Notes: generated by a model from the sequence alone, not told the origin. 64,000 bases of DNA from Paenibacillus riograndensis SBR5 (GCF_000981585.1 NZ_LN831776.1:263001-327000), one strand, 5' to 3'. Positions 17,876 to 26,856 are shown, counted from the first letter of the stretch. Program-made: numbers and translations.

Positions 17876-18415
17876 CTACAGCAAATCACTCAATAGATCC
17901 TGCTTAAGCTTCTGTAAAAATTGCAATTGCACTTCACATTGCTCATACATATTCTCGAAAATCAACAGTACATTCTTTGAAACCTCGGAATACTTCTCCT
18001 TTTCCTTTTGTCCCGCCTTCATTTCATCGTATATAGTCTGGATCGCCTGCTGCTGTACCTCCAGCGCTCCAATGATCTCTTCTTTCGGCGCTTCATCCAT
18101 GAACGTAAGAACTGTATACAAAGCGGACGGGAAAACAACGGAAGCTTTCTTAAACGAGCTGATCAACATGCTGTTAAATTCATGCTTCCCCTTGGAGGTG
18201 ATGGAATAAATGGCTTTTGAGCGATTGCCCGTTTGCTCAAGCTTTTCCAGACGGACTAATTCATCTTTGTCCAGTTTTCTTAGGGCATGGTAGATAGACG
18301 CAGGCTGCACGTATGCCCATTTATCTGTTTGTGCAGATATCATCTTTTGTTGAATCTCATAGCCGGACATTGATCCATATTTTAATAATAGTCCAAGTAC
18401 CATTACATCTGTCAT
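17876..18415 (-). CDS. PadR-family transcriptional regulator
   Basis: 179 aa. The N-terminal winged helix is typical of PadR: MVLGLLLKYGSMSGYEIQQK and VQPASIYHALRKLDKDELV. The C-terminal half is helical and resembles the dimerisation arm of PadR group proteins. ATG 18415 is chosen because GGAG lies 8 bases before it (TTG 18433 is in frame but earlier than the site). Divergent from an MFS pump gene with two matching inverted repeats between them, so it probably represses the pump and itself until a ligand binds. Confidence 0.92.
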   Translation of the reverse strand: MTDVMVLGLLLKYGSMSGYEIQQKMISAQTDKWAYVQPASIYHALRKLDKDELVRLEKLEQTGNRSKAIYSITSKGKHEFNSMLISSFKKASVVFPSALYTVLTFMDEAPKEEIIGALEVQQQAIQTIYDEMKAGQKEKEKYSEVSKNVLLIFENMYEQCEVQLQFLQKLKQDLLSDLL

Positions 18416-18448
18416 GATCTTCGCTCCGCTCAAATAGTAAATTCATAG

Positions 18449-18464
18449 TACTAAAAATATAGTA
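18449..18464. promoter_or_regulatory. PadR operator candidate 1 (TACTA-N6-TAGTA)
   Basis: Inverted repeat TACTA AAAATA TAGTA just upstream of the PadR start. It has the same half-sites and spacing as the second site at 18589-18604. Confidence 0.6.
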
Positions 18465-18543
18465 TTAATTGTTACATTCAATTCTATATTTGAACTTTTC
18501 ATCTGTAAAGAAAATTCATTACGGATCCGCCCATTCGCCCCAC

Positions 18544-18572
18544 TTTACACAATATGGGTTAGTTGCTATAAT
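18544..18572 (+). promoter_or_regulatory. Sigma-A promoter of the MFS gene
   Basis: TTTACA (18544-18549), 17-base spacer, TATAAT (18567-18572). It lies about 125 bases before the MFS ATG and directly upstream of the second operator. Confidence 0.7.
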
Positions 18573-18586
18573 ACAATCGTAAATCC

Positions 18587-18606
18587 AATACTAAATGTTT
18601 AGTATT
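18587..18606. promoter_or_regulatory. PadR operator candidate 2
   Basis: AATACTAAATGTTTAGTATT has 9-bp arms that are perfectly complementary around a 2-base centre, and contains TACTA-N6-TAGTA. It begins 14 bases after the TATAAT box, around the transcription start, so binding would block RNA polymerase. Confidence 0.7.
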
Positions 18607-18697
18607 CTATATTTATTATTATACATTTAGTAACAATTGGGCAGACGGGAATAGTTTAATCACATTTTCAACCAACAAAGCGAAAGAAGGTCTTATT

Positions 18698-19903
18698 ATG
18701 AACACGATTACCCCAACCAAACAAAAATCAGCTCTGTTCGTCGTCGGGATAGCGATTTTTTTGGATATGCTGATTTATGGGCTGGTGGTGCCCATTCTTC
18801 CGAAATATGCAAGCGCCCTTGGGGCCTCCCAGACCGAAATCGGCTTGCTCTTTGGGAGCTACGCAATCGCATTGTTCATCGCAACACCTGTATTTGGAGC
18901 GTTATCAGACCGGATTGGGCGACGCGGCCCTATGCTGTGGGGATTGCTTGGATTGGCTGCAGCTACACTATTGTTTGCATTTGCCGAAGAATATTGGATG
19001 CTTATAGCAGCAAGAGCCCTGCAGGGACTTGCCGCAGCGATTACCTGGACATCCGGATTAGCCATACTTGCCGATCTTTATCCTTCCGAAGAGCGCGGCA
19101 AAGCCATGGGGCTCGCCTTGTCAGGTCAGGCTGCCGGAATCCTTCTTGGGCCTAGCTTAGGGGGCTGGATGTATCAGTTAGGCGGTTACAAACTTCCTTT
19201 CCTCTTTGCTGCAGTTCTGGCCATAGCTGATGGAGTGCTTAGAATCTTTCTGTTACGTGATTTACCTGAAAGAAAATCGGGGACGTTCCTCTCATCTTTC
19301 GGTTTGCTGCGCAACCGCAGTCTGCTGCTAATCAGTGGTGTCGTTATAATTGGTTCGGCTATACCCAGTGTATTGGAGCCTACCCTGCCGCTGCATTTGC
19401 AGGAGAAATTCAACGCGGAGCCGGGTTTTATCGGAATGTTATTCGCTATTCCTACATTATCCTATGCGCTCGCCACCCCTTGGATCGGCAAGTTATCCAG
19501 CAGGATTGGGTATAAAAAAGCTGTGCTGATCGGACTTGCAGTAGTTGCCATAAGTCTGCCGCTCTCCGCTCTGCCCGATTCCATGTGGATGCAGGCCGCT
19601 TCTCTGGTACTGCTGGGAATCAGTATGGGTATGGTTCTTGCGCCTTGTCTTCCTGCACTTGCAGACATTTCAGAACAAAGCGGACTTCCTTCCTATGGGA
19701 TTACCTTTGCCATCTATAACACAGCCTACTCGTTCGGAATGATTGTAGGACCAGTGACCAGCGGCGTGCTGACCGATGCCCTCGGGCTGAAGCTTTCCTA
19801 TCTCTCTGTAGGTTGTGCCGCACTTTTGTATATGTTCATCATGCTTCCAAGTTTCCGAAGAACTGAGGTTACCCGGTTAAACAGCAAAGCTCAGGACCGG
19901 TAA
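18698..19903 (+). CDS. MFS multidrug efflux transporter (DHA1, TetA-like)
   Basis: 401 aa with 12 predicted membrane segments. The motif A loop is seen as GALSDRIGRRGPMLWGLLG between helices 2 and 3, and a motif C-like GPSLGGWMY block near helix 5. Such drug/H+ antiporters export small hydrophobic compounds. GAAAGAAGGTC gives the ribosome-binding site. Divergent from padR and bearing a palindromic operator over its promoter, which points to inducible drug resistance. The substrate cannot be read from sequence. Confidence 0.9.
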   Translation: MNTITPTKQKSALFVVGIAIFLDMLIYGLVVPILPKYASALGASQTEIGLLFGSYAIALFIATPVFGALSDRIGRRGPMLWGLLGLAAATLLFAFAEEYWMLIAARALQGLAAAITWTSGLAILADLYPSEERGKAMGLALSGQAAGILLGPSLGGWMYQLGGYKLPFLFAAVLAIADGVLRIFLLRDLPERKSGTFLSSFGLLRNRSLLLISGVVIIGSAIPSVLEPTLPLHLQEKFNAEPGFIGMLFAIPTLSYALATPWIGKLSSRIGYKKAVLIGLAVVAISLPLSALPDSMWMQAASLVLLGISMGMVLAPCLPALADISEQSGLPSYGITFAIYNTAYSFGMIVGPVTSGVLTDALGLKLSYLSVGCAALLYMFIMLPSFRRTEVTRLNSKAQDR

Positions 19904-19921
19904 TGGAATTTAACCCTTGCC

Positions 19922-21313
19922 TTAAATAACCTTATGCTGAACCCACTTCTCCCCGAGAAAACGCCGGAGGAAAATGAAGCCGCGTACGCCCCATTCACAG
20001 TTCATGGCCAGCCATACCCCGATGATGCCCATATTCAGCACGATGCCGAGAATGTAGCCCAGCACAACGCGGAACAGCCACATGGACAGCATGGATACAA
20101 CGGAGGTGAACTTGGAATCACCCGCCGCCCTAAGCGCGGAAGGAGTAATAAAGCTGACCGACCACAGCGGGATCTGGGCAATAGAGTTAATGAGAAAAAC
20201 AATGAAGATATCCCGGACAATCTCCTCCGGCGGATGAAACAGCGATACCAGGGGATTAAATACCGGGAAGATCAGCAGCGCCATCAGTGCAAAGGAGGCG
20301 GAAGACAGCCATAGAAAGGATTTGACGAATTTGCGCGCATCCTTCGTATTCCGGCTGCCCATACATTGGCCGACAACGGTAATCAGGGTCAGCGACAACG
20401 CATTGGCCGGAATCTGCATCACCCCGGCGAGTGAGGAAGAGATTGCATTCGTGGCAATCGCATAGGTGCCGAGGCTGACAATGAAGATTTGCGTCAGAAT
20501 CTTGCCGCCGTTGAAGAACATCTGCTCCGCCGCAAACGGCAGGCCGATGAACATGATTCTTTTGATCATGGTCCAGTTGAGGGCCAGCAGGTCCCGGATC
20601 TTCACCCGCAGGCTGCTATCCAGCCGGAACAGGTAGATCAGCGAGCAGACCGCCGCCAGATACCGGGAGGCATTGATCGCAATGGTCATCCCGAACACCC
20701 CCATATGCAAGCCGTTGATGAACACAAAGTTCAGCAGCACATACGAAAAGTTCATAATCAGTGAGAGTACGAGCGAGACCCGGGTCCGTCCGATGCCGCG
20801 CAGCGCGCCGCATACTGCCTCCATCACAGCAATCCCCAGATAGGACAGGCTGCTCCCGATCAGATACGTGCGGGCGTTCGACATGACCTCCGGCGAAGCC
20901 GCGCCGAACAGCAAATGCAGCAGGGGGCCGTGGAACACAATGCCAAACAAGCCGATGGCAAAGGCCATCAGCGACACGGAGGATACGGCTCCTGCAGCGG
21001 CTTTGGAGACCATTAGCTCGTTTCCGCTGCCTTTGTATTGCGCTACTACAACCGTACCTCCTGTTGACACGGCAATAAACACACTGATCAGAAAAATATT
21101 CAGCGAATCTATCATATTCACCGCACTGATCGCCGCCACTCCGGAAGAGCTGATCATCGCTGTATTCACGACGTTCAGCCCTACCACAAAGGCCTGGTCT
21201 ACTAATATAGGAAGAAATAACGATATGATTTGACGGTAGTCAATGGATTCTCCGGAAAAATACTTGTCGAGAAACAGGCGGCCCTGCTTCACATTCACCT
21301 TTGGCTCTAGCAT
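19922..21313 (-). CDS. MATE-family efflux transporter
   Basis: 463 aa with 12 hydrophobic segments. MATE signatures are VDQAFVVGLNVVNTAMISS near the N-terminus, ALRGIGRTRVSLVLSLIMNF in the middle and the mirrored second half (MQIPANALSLTLITVVGQCMG, ALRAAGDSKFTSVVSMLSM). MATE proteins export cationic compounds in exchange for Na+ or H+. The gene converges on the MFS gene with only 18 bases between the stops and no clear hairpin there. Confidence 0.92.
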   Translation of the reverse strand: MLEPKVNVKQGRLFLDKYFSGESIDYRQIISLFLPILVDQAFVVGLNVVNTAMISSSGVAAISAVNMIDSLNIFLISVFIAVSTGGTVVVAQYKGSGNELMVSKAAAGAVSSVSLMAFAIGLFGIVFHGPLLHLLFGAASPEVMSNARTYLIGSSLSYLGIAVMEAVCGALRGIGRTRVSLVLSLIMNFSYVLLNFVFINGLHMGVFGMTIAINASRYLAAVCSLIYLFRLDSSLRVKIRDLLALNWTMIKRIMFIGLPFAAEQMFFNGGKILTQIFIVSLGTYAIATNAISSSLAGVMQIPANALSLTLITVVGQCMGSRNTKDARKFVKSFLWLSSASFALMALLIFPVFNPLVSLFHPPEEIVRDIFIVFLINSIAQIPLWSVSFITPSALRAAGDSKFTSVVSMLSMWLFRVVLGYILGIVLNMGIIGVWLAMNCEWGVRGFIFLRRFLGEKWVQHKVI

Positions 21314-21389
21314 AGTTTCACTTCTTTATATTAGAATTTGGGCCTCGCTATTCTAACATATGAGCTGCATAAGTCAAGGCGAATCATAT

Positions 21390-21545
21390 TTTTGGCTCAA
21401 GATTTCCGTGATCGCCGGGCAACGCGGATTCAACAGCGACTCCCAGTTTAACAGGGTATTTTATAAGCTAAGCGGCATATCTCCCTCCGGCTTCCGCAAG
21501 CAGCAGGCCTCCTCCCGTACAGCTTCAACGGTGCTGTCTTATTGA
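21390..21545 (+). pseudogene. AraC-type regulator C-terminal relic
   Basis: The frame reads ISVIAGQRGFNSDSQFNRVF followed by YKLSGISPSGFRKQ, the second helix-turn-helix and signature of AraC-family proteins. Only about 50 residues remain and no start or first HTH is present, so it is the tail of a lost regulator, perhaps of the MATE gene. Confidence 0.75.
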
Positions 21546-21549
21546 ACCG

Positions 21550-21593
21550 AAAAAAAGCTTCTGCACCGCCCGGATGAGCAGTACAGAAGCTTT
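21550..21593 (-). terminator. Terminator after tRNA-Leu
   Basis: AAAGCTTCTG (21554-21563) pairs with CAGAAGCTTT (21584-21593), with a T-run on the minus strand beyond the stem. It lies 12 bases after the tRNA 3' end. Confidence 0.8.
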
Positions 21594-21604
21594 CTTTGTT
21601 ATGA

Positions 21605-21688
21605 TGCGGTCGAGAGGACTCGAACCTCCACGGTATTGCTACCACACGGACCTGAACCGTGCGCGTCTGCCAATTCCGCCACGACCGC
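21605..21688 (-). tRNA. tRNA-Leu (anticodon CAG)
   Basis: 84 nt on the minus strand. The acceptor GCGGTCG pairs with CGACCGC, with discriminator A. The anticodon loop reads GGTTCAGGTCC, giving CAG. A long variable arm (GTGGTAGCAATACCGT) marks it as a class II tRNA, and the T-loop is GGTTCGAGTCC. The CCA end is not encoded. Confidence 0.95.
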
Positions 21689-21885
21689 AAATTAAGAAAT
21701 GCAACGCAAGAAGTAATATATCATGATTTCGGATTGAGGGCAAGTGTTTTTATAAAGATCATGAATTCCTGGTTCAACCTGTGGTTGCTTCTTTATACGT
21801 CTACCCAACTTTTAATCCCTGTTTTTTCAAGAGGATGAAATTATAATGGACTTACGACGTCGAATTGAATCTTGGGAGATGTAAT

Positions 21886-23661
21886 ATGATCAACAGCGAA
21901 CAAGTGGGCAAGCGGATTGCCAGACTCCGGAAAGAAAAACACATGTCACAGGAACAACTGGCGGAACAGTTAAATGTCAGCGCCCAGGCGGTTTCCAAAT
22001 GGGAAACCGGTAAATCATTGCCTGAAACCTCCAGTCTTCCACTATTGTCCAGCTTATTGGGCCACTCTATAGACAGCATATTGCTGCCCCAGAAGCTGGT
22101 CGTTCTTAGCGCAGTTTATACCGATGGTCAGGCGGCATATGATGTCACCCATTTTGTGAATCAGCTTATTGTCGGCAACAGATTGAATCTTGTAGTCAAT
22201 AAGTCAACTTTTCCAGAGTCCATTAAGAGCGATCGCCTAAAGCTGCTGCTCCTGAAATATGAGACTCCTTCTGGAGTCTATGCCACTTATGTGCTTAATG
22301 ACGATCCGCTTACCATTGATCTTCATTCCACAGGCTATGCTTCCAGCCCAAGCGAGCTTGATATCATATTCGCCGCCTATGGCAATGAACAGGCAAACCG
22401 CAATGTATTAAACAAAATAAAACATTATGAGTTTTTTCAATGGAAACAGCTCACCGCCAGTCATAAGCTTTTTCCAAGTCTGATCGACAATAAGGGTAAC
22501 GATTATCTGCTGCTCCTATATTTGAATGAGGAGGGCATTCATGCGGTAAGCTGCGCGGAAGGTGAACAGATTCACTATACTCCAGATCGGACTCGGCTCT
22601 TCCGAACAGAATCTCCCCATGAGCATTTCATTGTAGAGGGGGTAGGCCGGCTGGGCTTTGGCAGAGAAATGGACTGCTCCTGGGCTGGGGCTCTTCTTCT
22701 GGCACTGACAGCAAGAGGAGTGGATACCACCTATGAGCAGATTATGGGAGTGTCTGGAGCGTGCTGGAGAATTGCTTTTACAGCTATGTGGGACTACAGC
22801 TCGACCGATGCACTTGTGGCCTATAACTACTCCGATCCGGCGTTTAACGCCTATGGGCTAACCGCCATTTGGGCCAACAATCTGAATCCCGAGGAGCGCA
22901 AATTGGAAAAGCACAACATCTTGGAGAGCATCCGCAATCATCAGCTTCCTATAGCCATCAACCTGCGGGTCGCCCCCGAGTGGGGAGTGATCACCGGCTA
23001 TTTGGATGGTGGCGGCACTCTGCTGTGCCGCAGTTATTTTGACGATGAAACCTTTGAGAAGCTTCGCAATGATCCGGAGTTTCTGGAATACATGAAAGTC
23101 AGCAAGGGTTATCTGAACGTGGACAATTGGCCTTACATGCTTGTTCGTATAGGCAACCAGGAGCATATCCCGTCAGCATTGGATAATCTGTATGCTTCGC
23201 TCAGTTTTAGGGTGGATTCGATGAATACCGCCGGGAATGGAGACTACAGCCTTGGTTACAGGGCTTTTGAGGTCTGGCAGGATGGGCTTTTGGATGATGC
23301 CTGGTATAAGAACGCAAGCGACAAGGACTTTGCGCGCAGGCTGGGGGTGAACCACTTCTGCATGATGGGATTGACCGATGCCCGAAGAAGCGCTGCGGCT
23401 TATCTGCAAGAATCTCTACCGCTGCTGGGGAACCGTCCTGGATATACAGCTCTGTCCGAACTGGCGGAATTATACGCACAGATCGCTGCGTTACTTGCAG
23501 GATATTATAATTGCATGACTGACCCGGCTTCCGTTAATTCGGACATTTCCAGACAGTTATGGACCCGAGGACAGCGGGAACAGCAAGCCAAACTGCTTCA
23601 GACAGTTGCAGCCTTGGAGCTTCGGGGAGAGGCGCTTACACAGGCAGTCTTGCAACATTAG
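21886..23661 (+). CDS. XRE helix-turn-helix fused to BtrH/papain-like domain protein
   Basis: 591 aa. Residues 1-65 are a clear XRE DNA-binding domain (VGKRIARLRKEKHMSQEQLA, VSAQAVSKWETGKSLPE). After about 170 residues of unclear fold comes a region like the BtrH N-terminal domain, a papain-like fold: GRLGFGREMDCSWAGALLLA with Cys about 264, then LPIAINLRVAPEWGVITGY and a helical C-terminal half. The Cys is where the papain-like nucleophile would be expected, but the matching His is replaced or not evident (PEWGVITGY). Start ATG 21886, with GGGAG 8 bases before it. Monocistronic, ended by a strong terminator. Domain identity beyond XRE is an inference. Confidence 0.7.
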   Translation: MINSEQVGKRIARLRKEKHMSQEQLAEQLNVSAQAVSKWETGKSLPETSSLPLLSSLLGHSIDSILLPQKLVVLSAVYTDGQAAYDVTHFVNQLIVGNRLNLVVNKSTFPESIKSDRLKLLLLKYETPSGVYATYVLNDDPLTIDLHSTGYASSPSELDIIFAAYGNEQANRNVLNKIKHYEFFQWKQLTASHKLFPSLIDNKGNDYLLLLYLNEEGIHAVSCAEGEQIHYTPDRTRLFRTESPHEHFIVEGVGRLGFGREMDCSWAGALLLALTARGVDTTYEQIMGVSGACWRIAFTAMWDYSSTDALVAYNYSDPAFNAYGLTAIWANNLNPEERKLEKHNILESIRNHQLPIAINLRVAPEWGVITGYLDGGGTLLCRSYFDDETFEKLRNDPEFLEYMKVSKGYLNVDNWPYMLVRIGNQEHIPSALDNLYASLSFRVDSMNTAGNGDYSLGYRAFEVWQDGLLDDAWYKNASDKDFARRLGVNHFCMMGLTDARRSAAAYLQESLPLLGNRPGYTALSELAELYAQIAALLAGYYNCMTDPASVNSDISRQLWTRGQREQQAKLLQTVAALELRGEALTQAVLQH

Positions 23662-23682
23662 CCGAAAAAATGTAGGGTAATT

Positions 23683-23714
23683 AAAGAGAAGCGCAGGAGC
23701 GCTTCTCTTTTTTT
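23683..23714 (+). terminator. Intrinsic terminator
   Basis: AAAGAGAAGCGC AGGA GCGCTTCTCTTTTTTT, a perfect stem with a 4-base loop and a 7-T run, 22 bases after the XRE-fusion stop. Confidence 0.92.
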
Positions 23715-23744
23715 CAAGCAATACTTCCTGATGGGCTCTGCACC

Positions 23745-24650
23745 CTACCCCAGCTTCTTCACCGGCCGCAGCACCGCATACCCGTATCCCTCCGGAAAAT
23801 GACGCTGATAATCCTGCTTAGTATCCTCATCCCACTGATAGCCCATGCTTTCCGGATTGTAATTCCAGGCCACCTGCTCCACGGTCTGCATCACTTTTCC
23901 GTTGTCCTTCAGATAATCGAACGGCGGGTGGAAGAAGACCAGATACTCAGATTCAGGGATATCCCTGACCTCCATTCCCTCCGGGATCTCCCCGTTATAG
24001 TCAGCCGCCACAGGGATTCCATACAGGTACCCTTTTCGTCCGTTCTGGTAGAACCAGCCCGCCGTTTGGCCAATTTGTCCGGGCAGCGTATGATGGGACA
24101 TACTTTCCAGCGTTCCCGGCACCTCGTCACAATCATGACCGTGCTCCCAGAACTGGCCGTAATTGTTCACCTCCGCATCCCAGATCCCAATGAACTTATG
24201 GGCCGGTATGAACTCGACCTTGATTTCCGCTTCCTGCAAATGCACCTGTCTCATCTTATCCCGCTCCTTGATTAGATAGTGATAAGGGGAGAACACTTCC
24301 GGGCGAATCGCGAGCGGAATGGGCCTGGGTGCCTTCCGGTAAGCATGAGGCGAAATCTTAAAAGCTTTCACAAACGCCCGTGAGAACGCTTCCTGTGACG
24401 AAAAGCCGAACTTCAAGGCAATGTCCAGAATCCGGGCATCCGTGTCCCGCAGTTCGAGAGCGGCGCGGCTGATTCTCCGCTGCCAGATGTAGTCCCGCAG
24501 CGTCATCCCGGTCAGCGAGTGAAACTGCTTCGTGCAGTAATATGGCGAGTAGCCAAGCTGCTCTGACATTTTCAGAAGCGAAGGCACTGTGGCAAGATCC
24601 CTGTCGACCCAATCCACCATGAGCTGAACCATCTCATTCCATTCGTACAT
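23745..24650 (-). CDS. AraC-family regulator with GyrI-like effector-binding domain
   Basis: 301 aa. Unlike most AraC proteins the DNA-binding part is N-terminal (MSEQLGYSPYYCTKQFHSLT, ALKFGFSSQEAFSRAFVKAF, then KISPHAYRK). The C-terminal 170 residues form a GyrI/Rob-like effector domain (AEIKVEFIPAHKFIGIWD, PESEYLVFFHPPFDYLKDNG). This MarA-like order with an effector domain is typical of Rob/BltR-like multidrug sensors. GGAGG lies 9 bases before ATG 24650. Target genes are not evident nearby. Confidence 0.92.
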   Translation of the reverse strand: MYEWNEMVQLMVDWVDRDLATVPSLLKMSEQLGYSPYYCTKQFHSLTGMTLRDYIWQRRISRAALELRDTDARILDIALKFGFSSQEAFSRAFVKAFKISPHAYRKAPRPIPLAIRPEVFSPYHYLIKERDKMRQVHLQEAEIKVEFIPAHKFIGIWDAEVNNYGQFWEHGHDCDEVPGTLESMSHHTLPGQIGQTAGWFYQNGRKGYLYGIPVAADYNGEIPEGMEVRDIPESEYLVFFHPPFDYLKDNGKVMQTVEQVAWNYNPESMGYQWDEDTKQDYQRHFPEGYGYAVLRPVKKLG

Positions 24651-24846
24651 GTCGTGTTCCCTCCTTTCTCTATTGATCTTAGCAGAGCCGGCTGTTGCAG
24701 TTTTGACTTGAATTGCAATGCTTTAGCCCTTAATTCTATACAGGGCCTCTCCTCCCCTTCCCCCTAAAAAATTTTCCCATTCGCACAAGCCGCACCTCAT
24801 TCCCTGAGTAATATAGGAGTAAATAGTACAACGAGGTGAATAGCAA

Positions 24847-25254
24847 ATGGGACAGCCAACTAAGATCCGCAAGCGGGCCAAGGCGCTGAAGGGCCGGCCA
24901 GTCTGCATTACACTTCATGACGGACGTTCGTATGTAGGTTATATCACCGGGGTGGAAAAGGAAGCGCTGATTCTCTCCAGACCCTATACAACTACAGCCC
25001 GGAAATCCGGCAGGAAACCGTCCAACCGTAAGCAAAAAGCTGAAGTTTCCTCGTTCATGCCGCTTCTCGGTTCACTCTTGGGAGGTTCGGGAGCAGGTGC
25101 AGGCGGAGGCTTAGCGTCGGGGCTTAGCGGCGGCTTGCGCTTCCTGGGATTTATCCAAAAGGCGATGCCGGTGATGAAGATGGGCTACGGTATGATCAAA
25201 ACCATCCGGCCCTTTTTTAACGGTCTGAAGGGGCTTATGGGAACCGGCGGATAA
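24847..25254 (+). CDS. Hypothetical protein with Sm-like N-terminus and hydrophobic C-terminus
   Basis: 135 aa, not recognised. Residues 14-45 (LKGRPVCITLHDGRSYVGYI and on to TGVEKEALIL) look like an Sm/LSm strand pattern with the Sm1-like DGRxYxGxI motif. A very basic segment (TTARKSGRKPSNRKQK) follows, then a Gly-rich hydrophobic region (LLGGSGAGAGGGLASGLSGG) and another hydrophobic stretch with FIQKAMPVMKMGYGMIK. GAGGTG lies 8 bases before the ATG. Monocistronic with its own terminator. The mix suggests a spore coat or surface-associated protein, but this is a guess. Confidence 0.75.
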   Translation: MGQPTKIRKRAKALKGRPVCITLHDGRSYVGYITGVEKEALILSRPYTTTARKSGRKPSNRKQKAEVSSFMPLLGSLLGGSGAGAGGGLASGLSGGLRFLGFIQKAMPVMKMGYGMIKTIRPFFNGLKGLMGTGG

Positions 25255-25281
25255 GCTTGTAGCCCAGATGAACAAAAACAC

Positions 25282-25307
25282 AAAAGACACCCCTGCAGGT
25301 GTCTTTT
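25282..25307. terminator. Terminator (convergent genes)
   Basis: AAAGACACC CCTGCA GGTGTCTTTTT between the Sm-like gene and the minus-strand LysM-GH18 gene. Confidence 0.9.
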
Positions 25308-25339
25308 TGGTCTGGGTCTGTAACTATGAACCGGTCCGC

Positions 25340-26623
25340 TTATCTTTTGACCACCTGAAAGTTATCCTCAATCAGCAGCCAGTTCTGCGGAAATGGAAGC
25401 CCCAGCTTCCAGTAGCTGATTCCCCGGAGGCCCAGCTCCTTCAGCAGCGTGAATTTGGCCTGAATCGACCGGGCATCCTCGAACCAGACCTTGTGGGGCT
25501 TGCCGGCATCGTCGGTATAGTCAAAATGCGGCGCCTGATCCTTATAGTCGTACTGGATCGCAGCGTTCCTGGTTCTGGCCAGATCAATCGCCGCCTGGGG
25601 ACTTATTGCCTTGGCATAGGGTCCGCCCGCAACATAAGGCAACGTCCAGTCATAGCCGTAGAGGTTCTGTCCCATCATGATTTTGGAGCCCGGCATTTCA
25701 CTCAAGGCATATTCCAGTACCTTGCGTACAGGTCCGATCGGCGAGACCGGCATCGGCGGCCCTCCGCTATACCCCCACTCATACGTCATAATGATCACAA
25801 AATCAGCGACCTCGCCATGCACCTTATAATCGTGGGCAGTGTACCAGGCACCTGTCTGGGTCCTGCTGGTCTTAGGGGCCAGAGCGGTTGACAGCAGGAA
25901 CCCCTCCTGATGAATCCGGTCCGCTGCTTTGCGCAGAAAAGCATTATACGCCTCGCGGTCCTCCGGACGGAGAAATTCAAAGTCAAAGTGGATGTCCCGG
26001 AAGCCCAGCTTCTTCGCGGTGCTGATGATGTTTTCCAGCAAACGGCTCTGAACAGCCTGGTCATTTAAAATGATCCGCCCCAGCCCGGAGCTGAACCGGG
26101 CATTCTCCAGGTTGGTGACGACCATCATCATGGTCACGCGGTGTTGTGCGGCAGTCGAAACCAGATCATCTAGAGGCGGCGCCTCAAGCGAGCCGTCCCG
26201 CTGCACCCGGAAACTGAAAGGAGCCAGATAGGTGAGATGTGGTGCAGCTTCTGCGGCAGCATTCTGCAGGCTTTGGGACACTTCCCCTCTTGGCTCTATG
26301 TAGGCGTTGATTTCGGCCTTCCGCTTCGGTCCAGGCGGAATATATAAGCGAAACCCTATCTGCAATGGCTGATTCAACGACAACTGGTTGCTTGCAGCCA
26401 AATCACTCATGCCTACACCAAACCTGCGGGCGATAGTATACAAGCTGTCCCCTGGCTGGACCCAGTAATACATACCTGTTATAGGAATCACCAGCGTTTG
26501 TCCAACCACCAGTCTGCCGGGTGCGGACAGCTTATTCGCTTCACTAATCTCATCTGCGTTTACCCCATAGGCCTGTGCGATGCCGTACAGCGATTGGCCT
26601 GCTTGCACAACATGAATTTGCAT
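25340..26623 (-). CDS. LysM-GH18 spore germination protein (YaaH/SleL-like)
   Basis: 427 aa, no signal peptide, as for B. subtilis YaaH. Two N-terminal LysM repeats (HVVQAGQSLYGIAQAYGVNA and WVQPGDSLYTIARRFGVGM) bind peptidoglycan. A GH18 domain follows, with the catalytic DxDxE as IHFDFEFLRPEDREAY and the later MTYEWGYSGGPP. YaaH/SleL enzymes are cortical-fragment hydrolases packed into the spore and active in germination. Monocistronic. Confidence 0.93.
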   Translation of the reverse strand: MQIHVVQAGQSLYGIAQAYGVNADEISEANKLSAPGRLVVGQTLVIPITGMYYWVQPGDSLYTIARRFGVGMSDLAASNQLSLNQPLQIGFRLYIPPGPKRKAEINAYIEPRGEVSQSLQNAAAEAAPHLTYLAPFSFRVQRDGSLEAPPLDDLVSTAAQHRVTMMMVVTNLENARFSSGLGRIILNDQAVQSRLLENIISTAKKLGFRDIHFDFEFLRPEDREAYNAFLRKAADRIHQEGFLLSTALAPKTSRTQTGAWYTAHDYKVHGEVADFVIIMTYEWGYSGGPPMPVSPIGPVRKVLEYALSEMPGSKIMMGQNLYGYDWTLPYVAGGPYAKAISPQAAIDLARTRNAAIQYDYKDQAPHFDYTDDAGKPHKVWFEDARSIQAKFTLLKELGLRGISYWKLGLPFPQNWLLIEDNFQVVKR

Positions 26624-26727
26624 AGTACCACCCTCTCCGAATCCTTGAATAACCGTATTACATTTTATTCGGCTGAACGGGAGGGTATGCGGCTAGGGCC
26701 GAGTGACCAGACCATACGGCCCTCTCC

Positions 26728-26759
26728 CCAAAAAAACCGCCCCTCTTCAAGGGGCGGTC
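26728..26759 (-). terminator. Strong intrinsic terminator
   Basis: On the minus strand ACCGCCCCTTGAAGAGGGGCGG is followed by TTTTTTTGGGG. It lies 100 bases beyond a weaker terminator of the guanylate-kinase-like gene, implying a separate short transcript or tandem termination. Confidence 0.9.
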
Positions 26760-26805
26760 TACACATACACACTATTCCCGTTGTCTGCAGATGGGTACAT
26801 CCAGC

Positions 26806-26856
26806 CTAAGACAGGCCGGAGCCGCCCTGGCCCGCCGTTGTTTCCGCTCTAAACAT
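26806..26856 (-). CDS. Possible 16-aa small protein between tandem terminators
   Basis: ATG 26856 preceded by CAGGAG with a 10-base gap; encodes MFRAETTAGQGGSGLS. No homology can be recognised. The good ribosome-binding site and its position just before a strong terminator are the only support. Confidence 0.25.
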   Translation of the reverse strand: MFRAETTAGQGGSGLS

